From: Paraburkholderia antibiotica | Lineage (GTDB): Bacteria; Pseudomonadota; Gammaproteobacteria; Burkholderiales; Burkholderiaceae | DNA length: 64,000 nt | Assembly: GCF_012927125.1 (NCBI RefSeq) | Contig: NZ_JABBFZ010000016.1 | Span: 62,001-126,000, forward strand | Reading direction: 5' to 3' | Shown here: piece by piece, positions 35,150 to 44,834 of the stretch | Layout: each line of letters opens with the position of its first letter | How positions within the stretch are numbered: the first letter of the stretch is position 1 | The notes under the pieces: model-generated | Database searches by the model: none | Told to the model about the DNA's origin: nothing | The model's input: the letters and a program-made list of their open reading frames with translations, nothing else | Position numbers and translations under genes: made by a program

Positions 35150-36220
35150 ATGACGACACCTCAAGACATCATCCGCCGCGACGTGCTCGCAATGACGAGC
35201 TACCCGGTTCCGGACGCCACCGGCTTCATCAAGCTCGACGCGATGGAAAACCCGTTTCCGCTGCCGCCGGAACTCGCCGCGCATCTCGGCGAGCGTCTGG
35301 CCGGCGTCGCGCTGAACCGCTATCCGGCGCCGCGCCCCGAAGCGCTGATCGAACGGATTCGCCACGTGATGGGCGTGCCGGCGGGCTGCGACGTGCTGCT
35401 CGGCAACGGTTCGGATGAAATCATCAGCATCGTGTCGGTTGCGTGCGCAAAGCCGGGCGCGAAGGTGCTCGCGCCGGTGCCGGGGTTCGTCATGTATCAG
35501 ATGTCGGCGAAGCTCGCGAATCTCGAATTCGTCGGCGTGCCGCTCAAGGCCGATTTCACGCTCGATACCGACGCGATGCTCGCGGCGATCGCCGAGCACG
35601 AGCCGGCCATCATCTATCTCGCGTATCCGAACAACCCGACCGGCACGCTGTTCGACGATGCCGACATCGAGCGCATCATTGCCGCCGCGGACAAGAGCCT
35701 TGTCGTGATCGACGAGGCGTATCAGCCGTTCGCGCAGAAGAGCTGGCTGCCGCGCGCCGATCAGTTCGACAACGTCGTCGTGATGCGCACGGTGTCGAAG
35801 CTCGGCCTCGCCGGCATCCGCCTCGGCTATCTGGTCGGCAAGCCCGCGTGGCTCACCGAATTCGACAAGGTGCGTCCGCCGTACAACACCAACGTGCTGA
35901 CCCAGGCCGCCGCCGATTTTCTGCTCGACCACGTCGGCGTGCTCGACGCGCAGGCCGCGCAATTGCGCGACGAACGCGCGAAACTCGCGCAGGCCGTGGC
36001 CGCGCTGCCGGGCGCCGAAGTGTTCCCGAGCGCCGGCAACTTCCTGCTGGTGCGCGTGCCCGATGCGTCCGTGCTGTTCGAAACCCTGCTGACGGCGCGG
36101 GTTCTGATCAAAAACGTGAGTAAAATGCATCCATTGCTGGCTAATTGCGTGCGTTTGACCGTCGGTTCGCCGGACGAAAACGCCCAGTTGCTCGCCGGCC
36201 TGAAACTCGTGCTGCGCTGA
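35150..36220 (+). CDS. hisC: histidinol-phosphate aminotransferase
   Basis: PLP enzyme converting imidazole acetol phosphate to histidinol phosphate. The 356-residue protein shows IKLDAMENPFPLP, LLGNGSDEIIS, the PLP aspartate region YLAYPNNPTGTLF and VVIDEAYQPF, and the Schiff-base Lys in TVSKLGLAGIRLGYL. The ATG at 35150 begins the family-typical N-terminus. A 278-base gap separates it from hisD, with no gene seen in it. Confidence 0.94.
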   Translation: MTTPQDIIRRDVLAMTSYPVPDATGFIKLDAMENPFPLPPELAAHLGERLAGVALNRYPAPRPEALIERIRHVMGVPAGCDVLLGNGSDEIISIVSVACAKPGAKVLAPVPGFVMYQMSAKLANLEFVGVPLKADFTLDTDAMLAAIAEHEPAIIYLAYPNNPTGTLFDDADIERIIAAADKSLVVIDEAYQPFAQKSWLPRADQFDNVVVMRTVSKLGLAGIRLGYLVGKPAWLTEFDKVRPPYNTNVLTQAAADFLLDHVGVLDAQAAQLRDERAKLAQAVAALPGAEVFPSAGNFLLVRVPDASVLFETLLTARVLIKNVSKMHPLLANCVRLTVGSPDENAQLLAGLKLVLR

Positions 36221-36322
36221 GCGGCGGCGCGAGGCGGCCGCGCCGATCCCCAATCGTCGCGCGGCCGGTCGTTTTTCCATCCCACACTACTAGCGCTTTC
36301 TAGTCAGATTCGAGGAATTACC

Positions 36323-36910
36323 ATGCGCCTTGCGGAAGTCGTTCGCAACACCAGCGAAACGCAGATCCGTGTGAAGATCAACCTGGACGGCACCGGTCAG
36401 CAGAAGCTGGCCACCGGTGTGCCGTTCCTGGACCACATGCTCGACCAGATCGCCCGCCACGGGCTGTTCGACCTCGAGATCGAAGCGCATGGCGATCTGC
36501 ATATCGACGACCACCATACGGTCGAAGACACCGGCATTACGCTCGGCCAGGCCGTCGCGAAGGCGATCGGCGATCGCAAGGGCATCCGCCGCTACGGCCA
36601 TTCGTACGTGCCGCTCGACGAAGCGCTGTCGCGCGTCGTGATCGATTTTTCTGGCCGTCCGGGCCTCGAATTCCACGTGCCGTTCACCCGTGCGCGCATC
36701 GGCACGTTCGACGTCGACCTGTCGATCGAATTTTTCCGCGGCTTCGTGAACCACGCCGGCGTGACGCTGCACATCGACAATCTGCGCGGCATCAACGCGC
36801 ACCATCAGCTCGAGACCGTGTTCAAGGCGTTCGGGCGCGCGCTGCGCATGGCCGTCGAGATGGACGAACGCGCGGCCGGACAGATTCCGTCGACCAAGGG
36901 CAGCCTTTAA
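36323..36910 (+). CDS. hisB: imidazoleglycerol-phosphate dehydratase
   Basis: Mn enzyme that dehydrates IGP. The 195-residue single-function form has the metal-binding repeats FLDHMLDQIARHG, DDHHTVEDTGI and the second set NHAGVTLHID, INAHHQLETVFKAF. E. coli HisB is a fusion with a phosphatase; here that domain is absent, as usual in betaproteobacteria. Confidence 0.96.
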   Translation: MRLAEVVRNTSETQIRVKINLDGTGQQKLATGVPFLDHMLDQIARHGLFDLEIEAHGDLHIDDHHTVEDTGITLGQAVAKAIGDRKGIRRYGHSYVPLDEALSRVVIDFSGRPGLEFHVPFTRARIGTFDVDLSIEFFRGFVNHAGVTLHIDNLRGINAHHQLETVFKAFGRALRMAVEMDERAAGQIPSTKGSL

Positions 36911-37057
36911 TCAGCCTCTAACGTTTTTCAGCGCCGTTAGCGTCTTCAGCCATTCACCTCGAACGGGGCCGTCCGGCAGCATCATGCGGGCCGGCCAGTG
37001 TCGCTCGACGCCGCGCGGCGGCGTCGATGGATTGAAGGCCGGGCGGCCAAACCTGAA

Positions 37058-37699
37058 ATGAAAACTTCGATAGCGATTGTGGATTACGGAATGGGCAACC
37101 TGCGCTCGGTGGCCCAGGCGTTGCGCCAGGCCGCGCCCGAAGCGGACGTGGCCATCGTCGACCGGCCCGAAGCGATCCGCGCGGCCGACCGCGTCGTATT
37201 GCCCGGGCAGGGCGCGATGCCCGACTGCATGCGCAGTCTCGGCGCGTCCGGCTTGCAGGAAGCGGTCGTCGAGGCGTCGCGCAGCAAACCTTTGATGGGC
37301 GTGTGCGTCGGCGAACAGATGCTGTTCGACTGGAGCGCCGAAGGCGACACGCCGGGCCTCGGCCTGCTGCCCGGCAAGGTGGTGCGCTTCGAGCTCGAAG
37401 GCCAGGTGCAGGACGACGGCTCGCGCTTCAAGGTCCCGCAGATGGGCTGGAACCGCGTGCGTCAGGCGCAACCGCATCCGCTGTGGGACGGCGTCGCCGA
37501 CAACGCGTTCTTCTACTTCGTGCACAGCTATTACGTGGTGCCCGGCAACCCGGCGCATACGTCGGGCGAAACGGTGTACGGCGTGCCCTTTACCTCGGCG
37601 GTAGCGCGGGATAACATCTTCGCCACCCAATTCCACCCGGAAAAGAGCGCCGACGCGGGTTTGCGCGTGTATCGCAACTTCGTGCACTGGAACCCGTGA
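37058..37699 (+). CDS. hisH: imidazole glycerol phosphate synthase, glutaminase subunit
   Basis: Releases ammonia from glutamine for HisF. The 213-residue protein has the oxyanion PGQGAMPD, the nucleophile Cys in LMGVCVGEQML, and the His/Glu of the triad in ATQFHPEKS. Complete. The 147-base gap from hisB holds no gene, although some relatives carry an extra gene here. Confidence 0.95.
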   Translation: MKTSIAIVDYGMGNLRSVAQALRQAAPEADVAIVDRPEAIRAADRVVLPGQGAMPDCMRSLGASGLQEAVVEASRSKPLMGVCVGEQMLFDWSAEGDTPGLGLLPGKVVRFELEGQVQDDGSRFKVPQMGWNRVRQAQPHPLWDGVADNAFFYFVHSYYVVPGNPAHTSGETVYGVPFTSAVARDNIFATQFHPEKSADAGLRVYRNFVHWNP

Positions 37700-37880
37700 A
37701 CCCTTTCCCGCATCCCGTTGCCCCGCGTCAAAAGCGCGGCATCGCGGTTTCGTTTCAGACCGGCGCGTCGCTAGAGCGCCGAAAGACTTGTACTAAACTA
37801 GCGAAACGGCGCGATAGCGGGCTGGCTCTCCAGCCGCTGCCGCCGACCCTCAACCCACTCCCAGACAACACCCGATTGCT

Positions 37881-38633
37881 ATGCTGCTGATTCCCGCCAT
37901 CGACCTGAAAGATGGTCAGTGTGTACGCCTCAAACAGGGCGATATGGACCAGGCGACGATTTTCTCCGAGGAACCGGCGGCAATGGCCCGACATTGGGTC
38001 GACCGCGGCGCGCGTCGTCTGCATCTGGTCGATCTGAATGGCGCGTTCGCCGGCAAGCCGAAAAACGGCGATGCGATCCGCGCGATCATCGACGAAGTGG
38101 GCGGCGAAATTCCGGTTCAGCTGGGCGGCGGTATTCGCGACCTGAACACGATTGAGCGCTATCTGGACGACGGTCTGTCGTACGTGATCATCGGCACCGC
38201 GGCGGTGAAGAACCCCGGCTTTCTGCAGGACGCCTGCACGGCGTTCGGCGGTCACATCATCGTCGGTCTGGACGCGAAGGACGGCAAGGTCGCGACCGAC
38301 GGCTGGAGCAAGCTGACCGGTCACGAAGTGGCCGACCTCGCGCGCAAGTTCGAGGATTACGGCTGCGAGTCGATCATCTATACCGACATCGGCCGCGACG
38401 GCATGCTGCAGGGCATCAACATCGAAGCGACGGTGCGCCTCGCGCGCGCGGTGAAGATTCCGGTGATCGCGAGCGGCGGTCTGTCGAACCTCGCGGACAT
38501 CGAATCGCTGTGCGAAGTCGAAGGCGAGGGCATCGAAGGCGTGATCTGCGGTCGTGCGATCTACTCGGGCGACCTCGATTTCGCGGCCGCGCAAACGCTC
38601 GCGGACAAGCTGCGCGAAGCGGACGACGCTTAA
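37881..38633 (+). CDS. hisA: ProFAR isomerase
   Basis: TIM-barrel Amadori isomerase of histidine synthesis. The 250-residue protein has the catalytic Asp in LLIPAIDLKDGQCVRL and the second Asp/Thr region in SIIYTDIGRDGMLQGIN. It closes with the typical GVICGRAIYSGDL phosphate-binding half. Confidence 0.96.
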   Translation: MLLIPAIDLKDGQCVRLKQGDMDQATIFSEEPAAMARHWVDRGARRLHLVDLNGAFAGKPKNGDAIRAIIDEVGGEIPVQLGGGIRDLNTIERYLDDGLSYVIIGTAAVKNPGFLQDACTAFGGHIIVGLDAKDGKVATDGWSKLTGHEVADLARKFEDYGCESIIYTDIGRDGMLQGINIEATVRLARAVKIPVIASGGLSNLADIESLCEVEGEGIEGVICGRAIYSGDLDFAAAQTLADKLREADDA

Positions 38634-38941
38634 GCGTGTGACCGGGTCGAGCGAGGACTTCGCTCGACGGCTGGGCGCGTCGGGCTGACTGCGCTGGCCC
38701 ATTGAGCCGTTGGGCCGGGTTGCGGTGTGGGTGTGGCGCTGCTGCGGGCTCGCGGCGCTCATCCGAACGCTAGCCTGTCCGCGTTGCACGTCGCCCGATC
38801 ACGGACCCGGTCTTCGCCGGCATTCGGCCAGCCTCCGGCCTGCATTCCACTCGCGGCGCGACGCAACCTGTCGCGCCGACACCGTGCCGCTTGCCCGCAA
38901 GCAGGCGGCCTCATCAGCGGTATTGGCAGAATTGCAAGATC
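38634..38941. other. intergenic gap between hisA and hisF, no gene seen
   Basis: About 308 bases inside the his operon. No conserved frame was recognised; short frames present lack ribosome sites and conserved composition. Confidence 0.4.
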
Positions 38942-39715
38942 ATGGCTCTAGCTAAACGCATCATCCCCTGTCTCGACGTTACCGCCGGCCGCGTGGTCAA
39001 GGGCGTCAACTTCGTCGAACTGCGCGACGCGGGCGACCCGGTCGAAATCGCGCGTCGCTACGACGATCAGGGCGCCGACGAACTCACTTTCCTCGACATC
39101 ACCGCGACCTCCGATCAGCGCGACCTGATCCTGCCGATCATCGAGGCGGTCGCCTCGCAGGTGTTCATTCCGCTGACGGTCGGCGGCGGCGTGCGCGCGG
39201 TCGAAGACGTGCGACGCCTGCTGAACGCGGGCGCGGACAAGATCAGCATGAACTCGTCGGCGGTCGCGAATCCGCAGCTCGTGAAGGACGCCACCGACAA
39301 ATACGGCTCGCAGTGCATCGTCGTCGCGATCGACGCGAAGCGCGTGTCGGCCGACGGCGAAACGCCGCGCTGGGAAGTGTTCACGCATGGCGGTCGCAAG
39401 GCTACGGGCCTCGATGCAGTCGAGTGGGCGCGCAAGATGGCCGAGCTCGGCGCCGGCGAAATCCTGCTGACCAGCATGGATCGCGACGGCACCAAGAGTG
39501 GCTTCGACCTCGCGCTCACGCGCGCGGTGTCGGACGCGGTGCCGGTGTCGGTGATCGCCTCGGGCGGCGTCGGCAACCTGCAGCATCTGGCCGACGGCAT
39601 CACGCAAGGCCACGCGGATGCGGTGCTCGCCGCGAGCATTTTCCACTATGGCGAACACACGGTCGGCGAGGCCAAGCGTTTCATGGCCGACCAGGGCATT
39701 TCGGTGAGGTTGTGA
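38942..39715 (+). CDS. hisF: imidazole glycerol phosphate synthase, cyclase subunit
   Basis: TIM barrel that cyclises PRFAR with HisH-derived ammonia. The 257-residue protein has the catalytic Asp in RIIPCLDVTAGRVVKG and the second in LTSMDRDGTKSGFD. The C-terminal VIASGGVGNLQH phosphate site is intact. It is followed by hisI after one base. Confidence 0.96.
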   Translation: MALAKRIIPCLDVTAGRVVKGVNFVELRDAGDPVEIARRYDDQGADELTFLDITATSDQRDLILPIIEAVASQVFIPLTVGGGVRAVEDVRRLLNAGADKISMNSSAVANPQLVKDATDKYGSQCIVVAIDAKRVSADGETPRWEVFTHGGRKATGLDAVEWARKMAELGAGEILLTSMDRDGTKSGFDLALTRAVSDAVPVSVIASGGVGNLQHLADGITQGHADAVLAASIFHYGEHTVGEAKRFMADQGISVRL

Positions 39716-39716
39716 C

Positions 39717-40127
39717 GTGACGAATCCCTCGGCAGTGAACTGGCTCGACAAGGTCAAGTGGGACGCGAACGGCCTCGTGCCGGTGATCGCGCAGGAAGCG
39801 TCGACCAACGACGTGCTGATGTTCGCGTGGATGAACCGCGAAGCATTGGCGAAGACCATCGAGACCGGCCGCGCGGTGTACTTCTCGCGCTCGCGCCAGC
39901 GCCTGTGGTTCAAGGGCGAGGAGTCGGGCCACGTGCAGCACGTGCATGAAGTGCGGCTCGATTGCGACGAAGACGTCGTGCTGCTGAAGGTCGAGCAGGT
40001 GTCGGGCATCGCCTGCCATACCGGCCGCCACTCGTGCTTTTTCCAGAAATTCGAAGGCTCGGTGGACGACGGTGACTGGCATGCCGTCGATCCCGTGCTG
40101 AAAGACCCCGAACACATCTACAAATGA
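39717..40127 (+). CDS. hisI: phosphoribosyl-AMP cyclohydrolase
   Basis: Zn/Mg enzyme opening the purine ring of PR-AMP. The 136-residue protein (GTG start) has MFAWMNREAL, YFSRSRQRLWFKGEESGH, the Mg-binding LDCDEDVVL and the Zn Cys in ACHTGRHSCFF. HisI and HisE are separate proteins here and overlap by four bases (ATGA). Confidence 0.96.
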   Translation: MTNPSAVNWLDKVKWDANGLVPVIAQEASTNDVLMFAWMNREALAKTIETGRAVYFSRSRQRLWFKGEESGHVQHVHEVRLDCDEDVVLLKVEQVSGIACHTGRHSCFFQKFEGSVDDGDWHAVDPVLKDPEHIYK

Positions 40128-40522
40128 CGCAATCCACGCAAAACCTGTCCGACACTTCGTCCGCCTCCACGAAGGACACGCTGCTGCGCCTCGCGGCGGT
40201 GATCGACGGCCGCAAAGGCGGCGATCCGGACCTTTCGTACGTGTCGCGCCTGTTCCACAAGGGCGATGACGCGATCCTGAAGAAGATCGGCGAAGAAGCC
40301 ACCGAAGTCGTGCTGGCGGCCAAGGATACGCGTCACGGCGGCGCGCCGAAGGCGCTGGTCGGCGAAGTCGCGGATCTGTGGTTTCACTGCCTCGTGATGC
40401 TGTCGCATTTCGATCTGAGCCCGGCTGAAGTGATCGCCGAACTCGAGCGTCGCGAGGGGCTGTCGGGGATCGAGGAAAAGGCGCTGCGCAAGAGCCGCGA
40501 GCGCGAGCAGAACGGCGACTGA
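40124..40522 (+). CDS. hisE: phosphoribosyl-ATP pyrophosphatase
   Basis: Removes pyrophosphate from PR-ATP. The 132-residue MazG-like protein has KIGEEATEVVLAAKD and GEVADLWFHCLVMLSHF, the acidic helices that bind Mg. It ends the his operon. ATG start overlaps hisI. Confidence 0.95.
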   Translation: MTQSTQNLSDTSSASTKDTLLRLAAVIDGRKGGDPDLSYVSRLFHKGDDAILKKIGEEATEVVLAAKDTRHGGAPKALVGEVADLWFHCLVMLSHFDLSPAEVIAELERREGLSGIEEKALRKSREREQNGD

Positions 40523-40662
40523 GCACGCACGGAGGCAGCGGCGCCGTGCCGGGTGCGGCGGGGCGGCTTCTGCCGTTTGCGCGCGTTCGGGCCTGTTTTC
40601 GCTTGAAGTCGCGCGCGCCGGCACCCATATTGCGATAAACGCACCTTTGGGAGGATGCAAGC

Positions 40663-41058
40663 ATGGAACAGTCGCAAGGAAGCTATCCGCCGCCGGTCTA
40701 TCGCAACGCGCTGGAACCTGAGCGCGAACGGAGCCTGCGCACGCTGACGCACGTGCTGTACGCGCTCTATGCAGTCCACTGGCTGACCGGTGGGCTGACC
40801 ATTCTGATTGCGATCATCATCAACTACATCAAGCGCCCGGACGTAGCCGGCACGCCGTACGAAGCCCACTTCGAATGGCAGATCCGCACGTTCTGGCTGG
40901 GCCTCGTCGGTTATGCGATCGGCGCGTTGCTGCTGCTCGTTCTGATCGGCATTCCGGTGCTGTGGGCCGTCAGCATCTGGATGTTGTACCGTATTATCAA
41001 AGGCTGGCTGTATCTGTACGATAACAAGCCGTTCGCGAATCCGCGTGGCTGGGTCTGA
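40663..41058 (+). CDS. DUF4870 membrane protein
   Basis: A 131-residue protein with about three hydrophobic helices (LTGGLTILIAIIINYI; GLVGYAIGALLLLVLIGI; WAVSIWMLYRIIKGW) and the DUF4870 pattern of a conserved H-x-x-W/F-Q region (HFEWQIRTF). Function unknown. It has its own ribosome site (GGAGG) 140 bases after hisE. Confidence 0.85.
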   Translation: MEQSQGSYPPPVYRNALEPERERSLRTLTHVLYALYAVHWLTGGLTILIAIIINYIKRPDVAGTPYEAHFEWQIRTFWLGLVGYAIGALLLLVLIGIPVLWAVSIWMLYRIIKGWLYLYDNKPFANPRGWV

Positions 41059-41149
41059 GCGCCCTCCGGCCCGTTTCAGCGGGCCGGCTCTCGGGTCGGA
41101 CCACGTCGCGTGAGGCTTTGCGCTTCAGTCATACCGCGTCAGGAATACG

Positions 41150-41515
41150 ATGAGTCACGATCCGAACTGCCTTTTCTGCAAGATCGCCGCTGGCGAAATC
41201 CCGTCTACCAAAGTTCATGAAGACGACGAGTTCGTCGCCTTCCGCGACATCCGCCCGGCGGCCGAAACCCATGTGCTGGTGATTCCGCGCAAGCACATCG
41301 CGACGCTGTCGAACTGCACCGAAAGCGACGCGCCTCTGCTTGGTAGAATGCTCGTCCTGACCGCGCGTCTGGCCGATCAGCTGGGCGTCGCGTACACCGG
41401 CGGCGAGACGGGTTTTCGCACGGTAATCAATACCGGTCCGGGCGGCGGGCAGGAGGTCTATCACCTGCACGCGCACATTCTCGCGGGACCGCGCCCCTGG
41501 CAACGCATGGGCTGA
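41150..41515 (+). CDS. histidine triad (HIT) nucleotide-binding protein
   Basis: HinT-type purine nucleoside phosphoramidase. The 121-residue protein has CLFCKIAAGEIPSTKV with two N-terminal cysteines (C7, C10) and the triad H105-x-H107-x-H109 (YHLHAHILAG). Complete. It usually sits beside his/tat genes in this group. Confidence 0.93.
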   Translation: MSHDPNCLFCKIAAGEIPSTKVHEDDEFVAFRDIRPAAETHVLVIPRKHIATLSNCTESDAPLLGRMLVLTARLADQLGVAYTGGETGFRTVINTGPGGGQEVYHLHAHILAGPRPWQRMG

Positions 41516-41816
41516 GCGCCGCGCGTGGTTCGTCCGGCGCGCAACGCGTGATGCGCGTCATGCGCGCGAACCGCGACGAATTTTTGGTCGGCCACAATAA
41601 CGCAGCCGTTGTTTTTACCGCAGTGTAATAACCTCGACGCGATGGCCGGCCACAATGGCGGGAGTGGTGCCGACGGATGCGTTGCCTGCGAGGCGACGCG
41701 GTCTGCGGTAACGTAGGAATAGATGGGGACGAGAAGCGCTCGCGCTTCGGATTACGCCGCAAGGCGCACGAAATTGATCGCATCGCAACGCGGTGCCGAG
41801 GTTAAGGAGAGTAGTC
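41516..41816. other. intergenic region before tatA, no gene seen
   Basis: About 300 bases. It repeats GGCCACAAT at about 41590 and 41649. It should hold the tat promoter. No supported gene. Confidence 0.4.
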
Positions 41817-42059
41817 ATGGGTTCGTTGAGCATCTGGCATTGGTTGATCGTGTTGTTGATCGTGGCGCTCGTGTTCGGCACGAAGAAACTGCGCAACATC
41901 GGCAGCGATCTGGGTGGTGCGGTGAAGGGCTTCAAGGAAGGCATGAAGGAAGCGGAGTCGCCGTCGGCTGATTCGCAGCAGCAGCGCGAACTGCCGCGCA
42001 ACGGCGCGGTGGACGTCGAAGCGAAGGAAAAGACGCAGCAATCGAGCGACTTCCGCTAA
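41817..42059 (+). CDS. tatA: twin-arginine translocase subunit TatA
   Basis: Pore-forming subunit of the Tat export system. The 80-residue protein has one TM helix (WHWLIVLLIVALVFG), the FGTKKLRNIG hinge and an amphipathic helix (GGAVKGFKEGMKE). RBS AAGGAG lies 8 bases upstream of the chosen ATG; an in-frame start 24 bases earlier is less likely. Confidence 0.95.
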   Translation: MGSLSIWHWLIVLLIVALVFGTKKLRNIGSDLGGAVKGFKEGMKEAESPSADSQQQRELPRNGAVDVEAKEKTQQSSDFR

Positions 42060-42107
42060 GCCGCGGCGTTCACGCCGTTCCCGCGTTACTGACGGACATT
42101 CCACTTC

Positions 42108-42641
42108 ATGCTGGATCTCGGTCTCACCAAGATGGCGCTGATCGGCGTCGTCGCGCTGGTCGTCCTCGGACCTGAGCGCCTGCCGCGTGTCGCGCGTACG
42201 GCGGGCGCGTTGTTCGGCCGCGCGCAGCGGTACATCAACGACGTGAAGGCCGAGGTCACGCGCGAAATCGAACTCGACGAACTGCGGCGCATGAAGACCG
42301 AGTTCGAGAAAGCCGCGAGCAACGTCGAAAGCACGGTGCACGACAATCTGCGCAAACATGAGAGCGAGCTGAACGACGCGTGGAATAGCGGCTCGTCGGT
42401 CTCGCCGAGCATCGCCGGCGGCACGCTCGAGGATGTCGGCAGCGGCAGCGCGAGCGGCACGTCGTGGCCGATCAGCACGCCGGCTGCGGCACCCAAACGC
42501 AAGAACTGGCGCGTCAGGCAGAGCGCCATGCCCACCTGGTACAAGCGTGCGAGCCTGCGCCGCACGCGCGTGCAGTCGGGTGCCGCGCGCGTCGCGCGTC
42601 ACACGCCCGTCAACCTGCGTCGTCCGACGCGGTTCTTCTGA
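42108..42641 (+). CDS. tatB: twin-arginine translocase subunit TatB
   Basis: Receptor subunit with TatC. The 177-residue protein has one TM helix (MALIGVVALVVLG), the GPERLPR hinge and an amphipathic helix. The C-terminal 50 residues are unusually Arg/Lys-rich (WYKRASLRRTRVQSG). It lies between tatA and tatC. Confidence 0.95.
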   Translation: MLDLGLTKMALIGVVALVVLGPERLPRVARTAGALFGRAQRYINDVKAEVTREIELDELRRMKTEFEKAASNVESTVHDNLRKHESELNDAWNSGSSVSPSIAGGTLEDVGSGSASGTSWPISTPAAAPKRKNWRVRQSAMPTWYKRASLRRTRVQSGAARVARHTPVNLRRPTRFF

Positions 42642-42675
42642 TGATCAGAGCGACAATCTCTAACCGAGGGCCGGT

Positions 42676-43458
42676 GTGAGCGACCCCCAGCAATCCCAGA
42701 ACGAAGGCGCCGAAGAGACCTTCATTTCCCACCTCGTCGAATTGCGTGACCGCATCATCCGGGCGGGTCTCGCGGTCATCGTCGTGTTCATCGGGCTCGT
42801 GTACTGGGCGCCGGACATTTTCCGGCTGCTCGCGCGACCGCTGATGCAGAACCTGCCGAAAGACGGCAAGATGATCGTCACCGACGTCACCGGCTCGTTC
42901 TTCGTGCCGATGAAGGTGACCATGCTGGTCGCGTTCGTGATCGCGTTGCCGGTCGTGCTGTACCAGATCTGGGCGTTCGTCGCGCCGGGGCTGTATCAGC
43001 ACGAAAAGAAGCTGGTCGCGCCGCTGGTGGCGAGCAGCTATACGCTGTTCCTGTGCGGCATGGCGTTCGCGTACTTCGTCGTGTTTCCGACCATCTTCCG
43101 CGTGATGGCGCACTACAACGCGCCGCTCGGCGCGGAGATGACCACCGACATCGACAATTACCTGAGCTTCGTGCTGACGATGTTCATTGCATTCGGCGTG
43201 ACCTTCGAGGTGCCGATCGTCGTCGTGCTGCTGGTGCGCATGAACGTGGTCACGCTGAAGAAGCTCAAGGAAATCCGGCCGTACGTGATCGTCGGCGCGT
43301 TCGTGATTTCGGCGGTGGTGACGCCGCCGGACGTGTTTTCGCAACTGATCCTCGCGGTGCCGCTGATCATTCTGTACGAGGCCGGGATCATTGCCGCGCG
43401 TCTGTTCATCGGCAAGCAGCCGCCGGTGGTCGAGGATGCGAGTCCGCCGCCGACCTGA
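42676..43458 (+). CDS. tatC: twin-arginine translocase subunit TatC
   Basis: Polytopic core of the Tat system, which recognises RR signals. The 260-residue protein has six TM helices, the N-terminal signal-binding HLVELRDRI and the conserved FAYFVVFP. GTG start. It should export the Rieske protein PetA and the two RR-signal lipoproteins in this window. Confidence 0.96.
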   Translation: MSDPQQSQNEGAEETFISHLVELRDRIIRAGLAVIVVFIGLVYWAPDIFRLLARPLMQNLPKDGKMIVTDVTGSFFVPMKVTMLVAFVIALPVVLYQIWAFVAPGLYQHEKKLVAPLVASSYTLFLCGMAFAYFVVFPTIFRVMAHYNAPLGAEMTTDIDNYLSFVLTMFIAFGVTFEVPIVVVLLVRMNVVTLKKLKEIRPYVIVGAFVISAVVTPPDVFSQLILAVPLIILYEAGIIAARLFIGKQPPVVEDASPPPT

Positions 43459-43519
43459 ACTCCCGACCGGAAAACCGATAGGCATTGCGCGAGTAAATTG
43501 AGGCGGCGTGGCGCAAGCG

Positions 43520-43551
43520 AAAAGGGTAGTCCATTACGGACTGCCCTTTTT
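43520..43551 (+). terminator. intrinsic terminator after tatC, likely two-way
   Basis: A 13-bp stem with one G·U (AAAAGGGTAGTCC / GGACTGCCCTTTT), an ATTAC loop and a T-run. The A-run on the other side lets it also end the convergent protease gene. Confidence 0.92.
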
Positions 43552-43594
43552 CATTGGCGCTGTTTCTTCGTTCGTGACGACCGCTGCAAGCGGA

Positions 43595-44815
43595 TCAACC
43601 GCCTTCGTCGTCCGGCTGGTCGCCGCCGTTGTCGTCTTCCGCCTGCTTCGGCGGCGGCGGGCGCTTGCCGATGGTGACGTCGAGATCGAGCTGACGGCCC
43701 TTGCGCGCGAGATGCACCTTCGCCGACGTCCCTGGCTTGATCTGCGCGATCACGTTCAGCAGACGCGTGGTGTCGGTGATTTCCTGGCCGTTCACGCTCA
43801 TCAGGACGTCGCCGGGCTTGATGCCCGCGCGATCCGCCGGGCCGCTCTTCAGCACGCCCGCGACGATCGCGCCGGACTTCTGCTCGAGCCCGAACGACTC
43901 GGCGATTTCCGGCGTCACGTCCTGCGGTTCGACGCCGATCCAGCCGCGCGTGACCGTGCCGGTGGTGATGATGCTTTCGAGCACGCTGCGCGCGGTCGAT
44001 ACCGGAATCGCGAAGCCGATGCCGAGCGAGCCGCCCGAGCGTGAATAGATCGCGGTGTTGATGCCGAGCAGATTGCCGTTCACGTCGACCAGCGCTCCGC
44101 CGGAGTTGCCGGGATTGATCGGCGCGTCGGTCTGGATGAAGTTTTCGAACGTATTGATGCCGAGGTGGTTGCGCCCGAGCGCGCTGACGATGCCCATCGT
44201 CACCGTCTGGCCGACGCCGAACGGATTGCCGATCGCGAGCACGACATCGCCGACACGGGCCTGGTCCATCCGGCCGAGCGTGATGGTGGGCAGATGGGTC
44301 AGGTTGACCTTCAGCACGGCCAGATCGGTTTCGGGATCGATGCCGATCACCTTCGCGCTGGAGGTGCGGCCATCCGCCAGCGCAACCTCGATCTGATCGG
44401 CGCCGTCCACCACGTGCTGGTTCGTTAGAATGTAACCTTCCGAACTCACTATCACCCCTGAGCCGAGATTCGACGCCGGCTGCTCCTGCTGCTTGCGATT
44501 GTTTCTATCGCCGAAGAAGTAGCGGAACAGGGGGTCTTTCGCGCGGGGGTCCGGAGGCAGTGAACCGTCCTTGCTGGAGAACACGTTGACGACCGCGGGC
44601 ATGGCCTTTTGCGCCGCGTCCGCATAGGACGCTTCGGCATGGCCGTTACTGATGCCCGGCGCCACTTCCCGCAGCGCGACGATCGGTTCGGCGAGCTGCT
44701 TGCCGAACTGCCCTTGACGCTGCAGCCACTGCGGTTTGAGGGTCGCAATGATGAACATTAGCGCCAACAGCACAGTCACCGCTTGGGCAAATAACAGCCA
44801 AAAGCGTCTAAGCAT
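43595..44815 (-). CDS. membrane-anchored S1C serine protease with one PDZ domain
   Basis: A 406-residue trypsin-like periplasmic protease, DegS/AlgW-like in layout. It has an N-terminal anchor (LLFAQAVTVLLALMFII), catalytic triad His134 (TNQHVVDG), Asp164 (ETDLAVLK) and Ser238 (NPGNSGGAL), and a single PDZ domain around residues 280–380. The tail is acidic and Pro-rich (RPPPPKQAEDD). DegS-like proteins cut anti-sigma factors after sensing misfolded envelope proteins; that role is inferred. Confidence 0.9.
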   Translation of the reverse strand: MLRRFWLLFAQAVTVLLALMFIIATLKPQWLQRQGQFGKQLAEPIVALREVAPGISNGHAEASYADAAQKAMPAVVNVFSSKDGSLPPDPRAKDPLFRYFFGDRNNRKQQEQPASNLGSGVIVSSEGYILTNQHVVDGADQIEVALADGRTSSAKVIGIDPETDLAVLKVNLTHLPTITLGRMDQARVGDVVLAIGNPFGVGQTVTMGIVSALGRNHLGINTFENFIQTDAPINPGNSGGALVDVNGNLLGINTAIYSRSGGSLGIGFAIPVSTARSVLESIITTGTVTRGWIGVEPQDVTPEIAESFGLEQKSGAIVAGVLKSGPADRAGIKPGDVLMSVNGQEITDTTRLLNVIAQIKPGTSAKVHLARKGRQLDLDVTIGKRPPPPKQAEDDNGGDQPDDEGG

Positions 44816-44834
44816 CTGAAGACTAGAGGTCTAT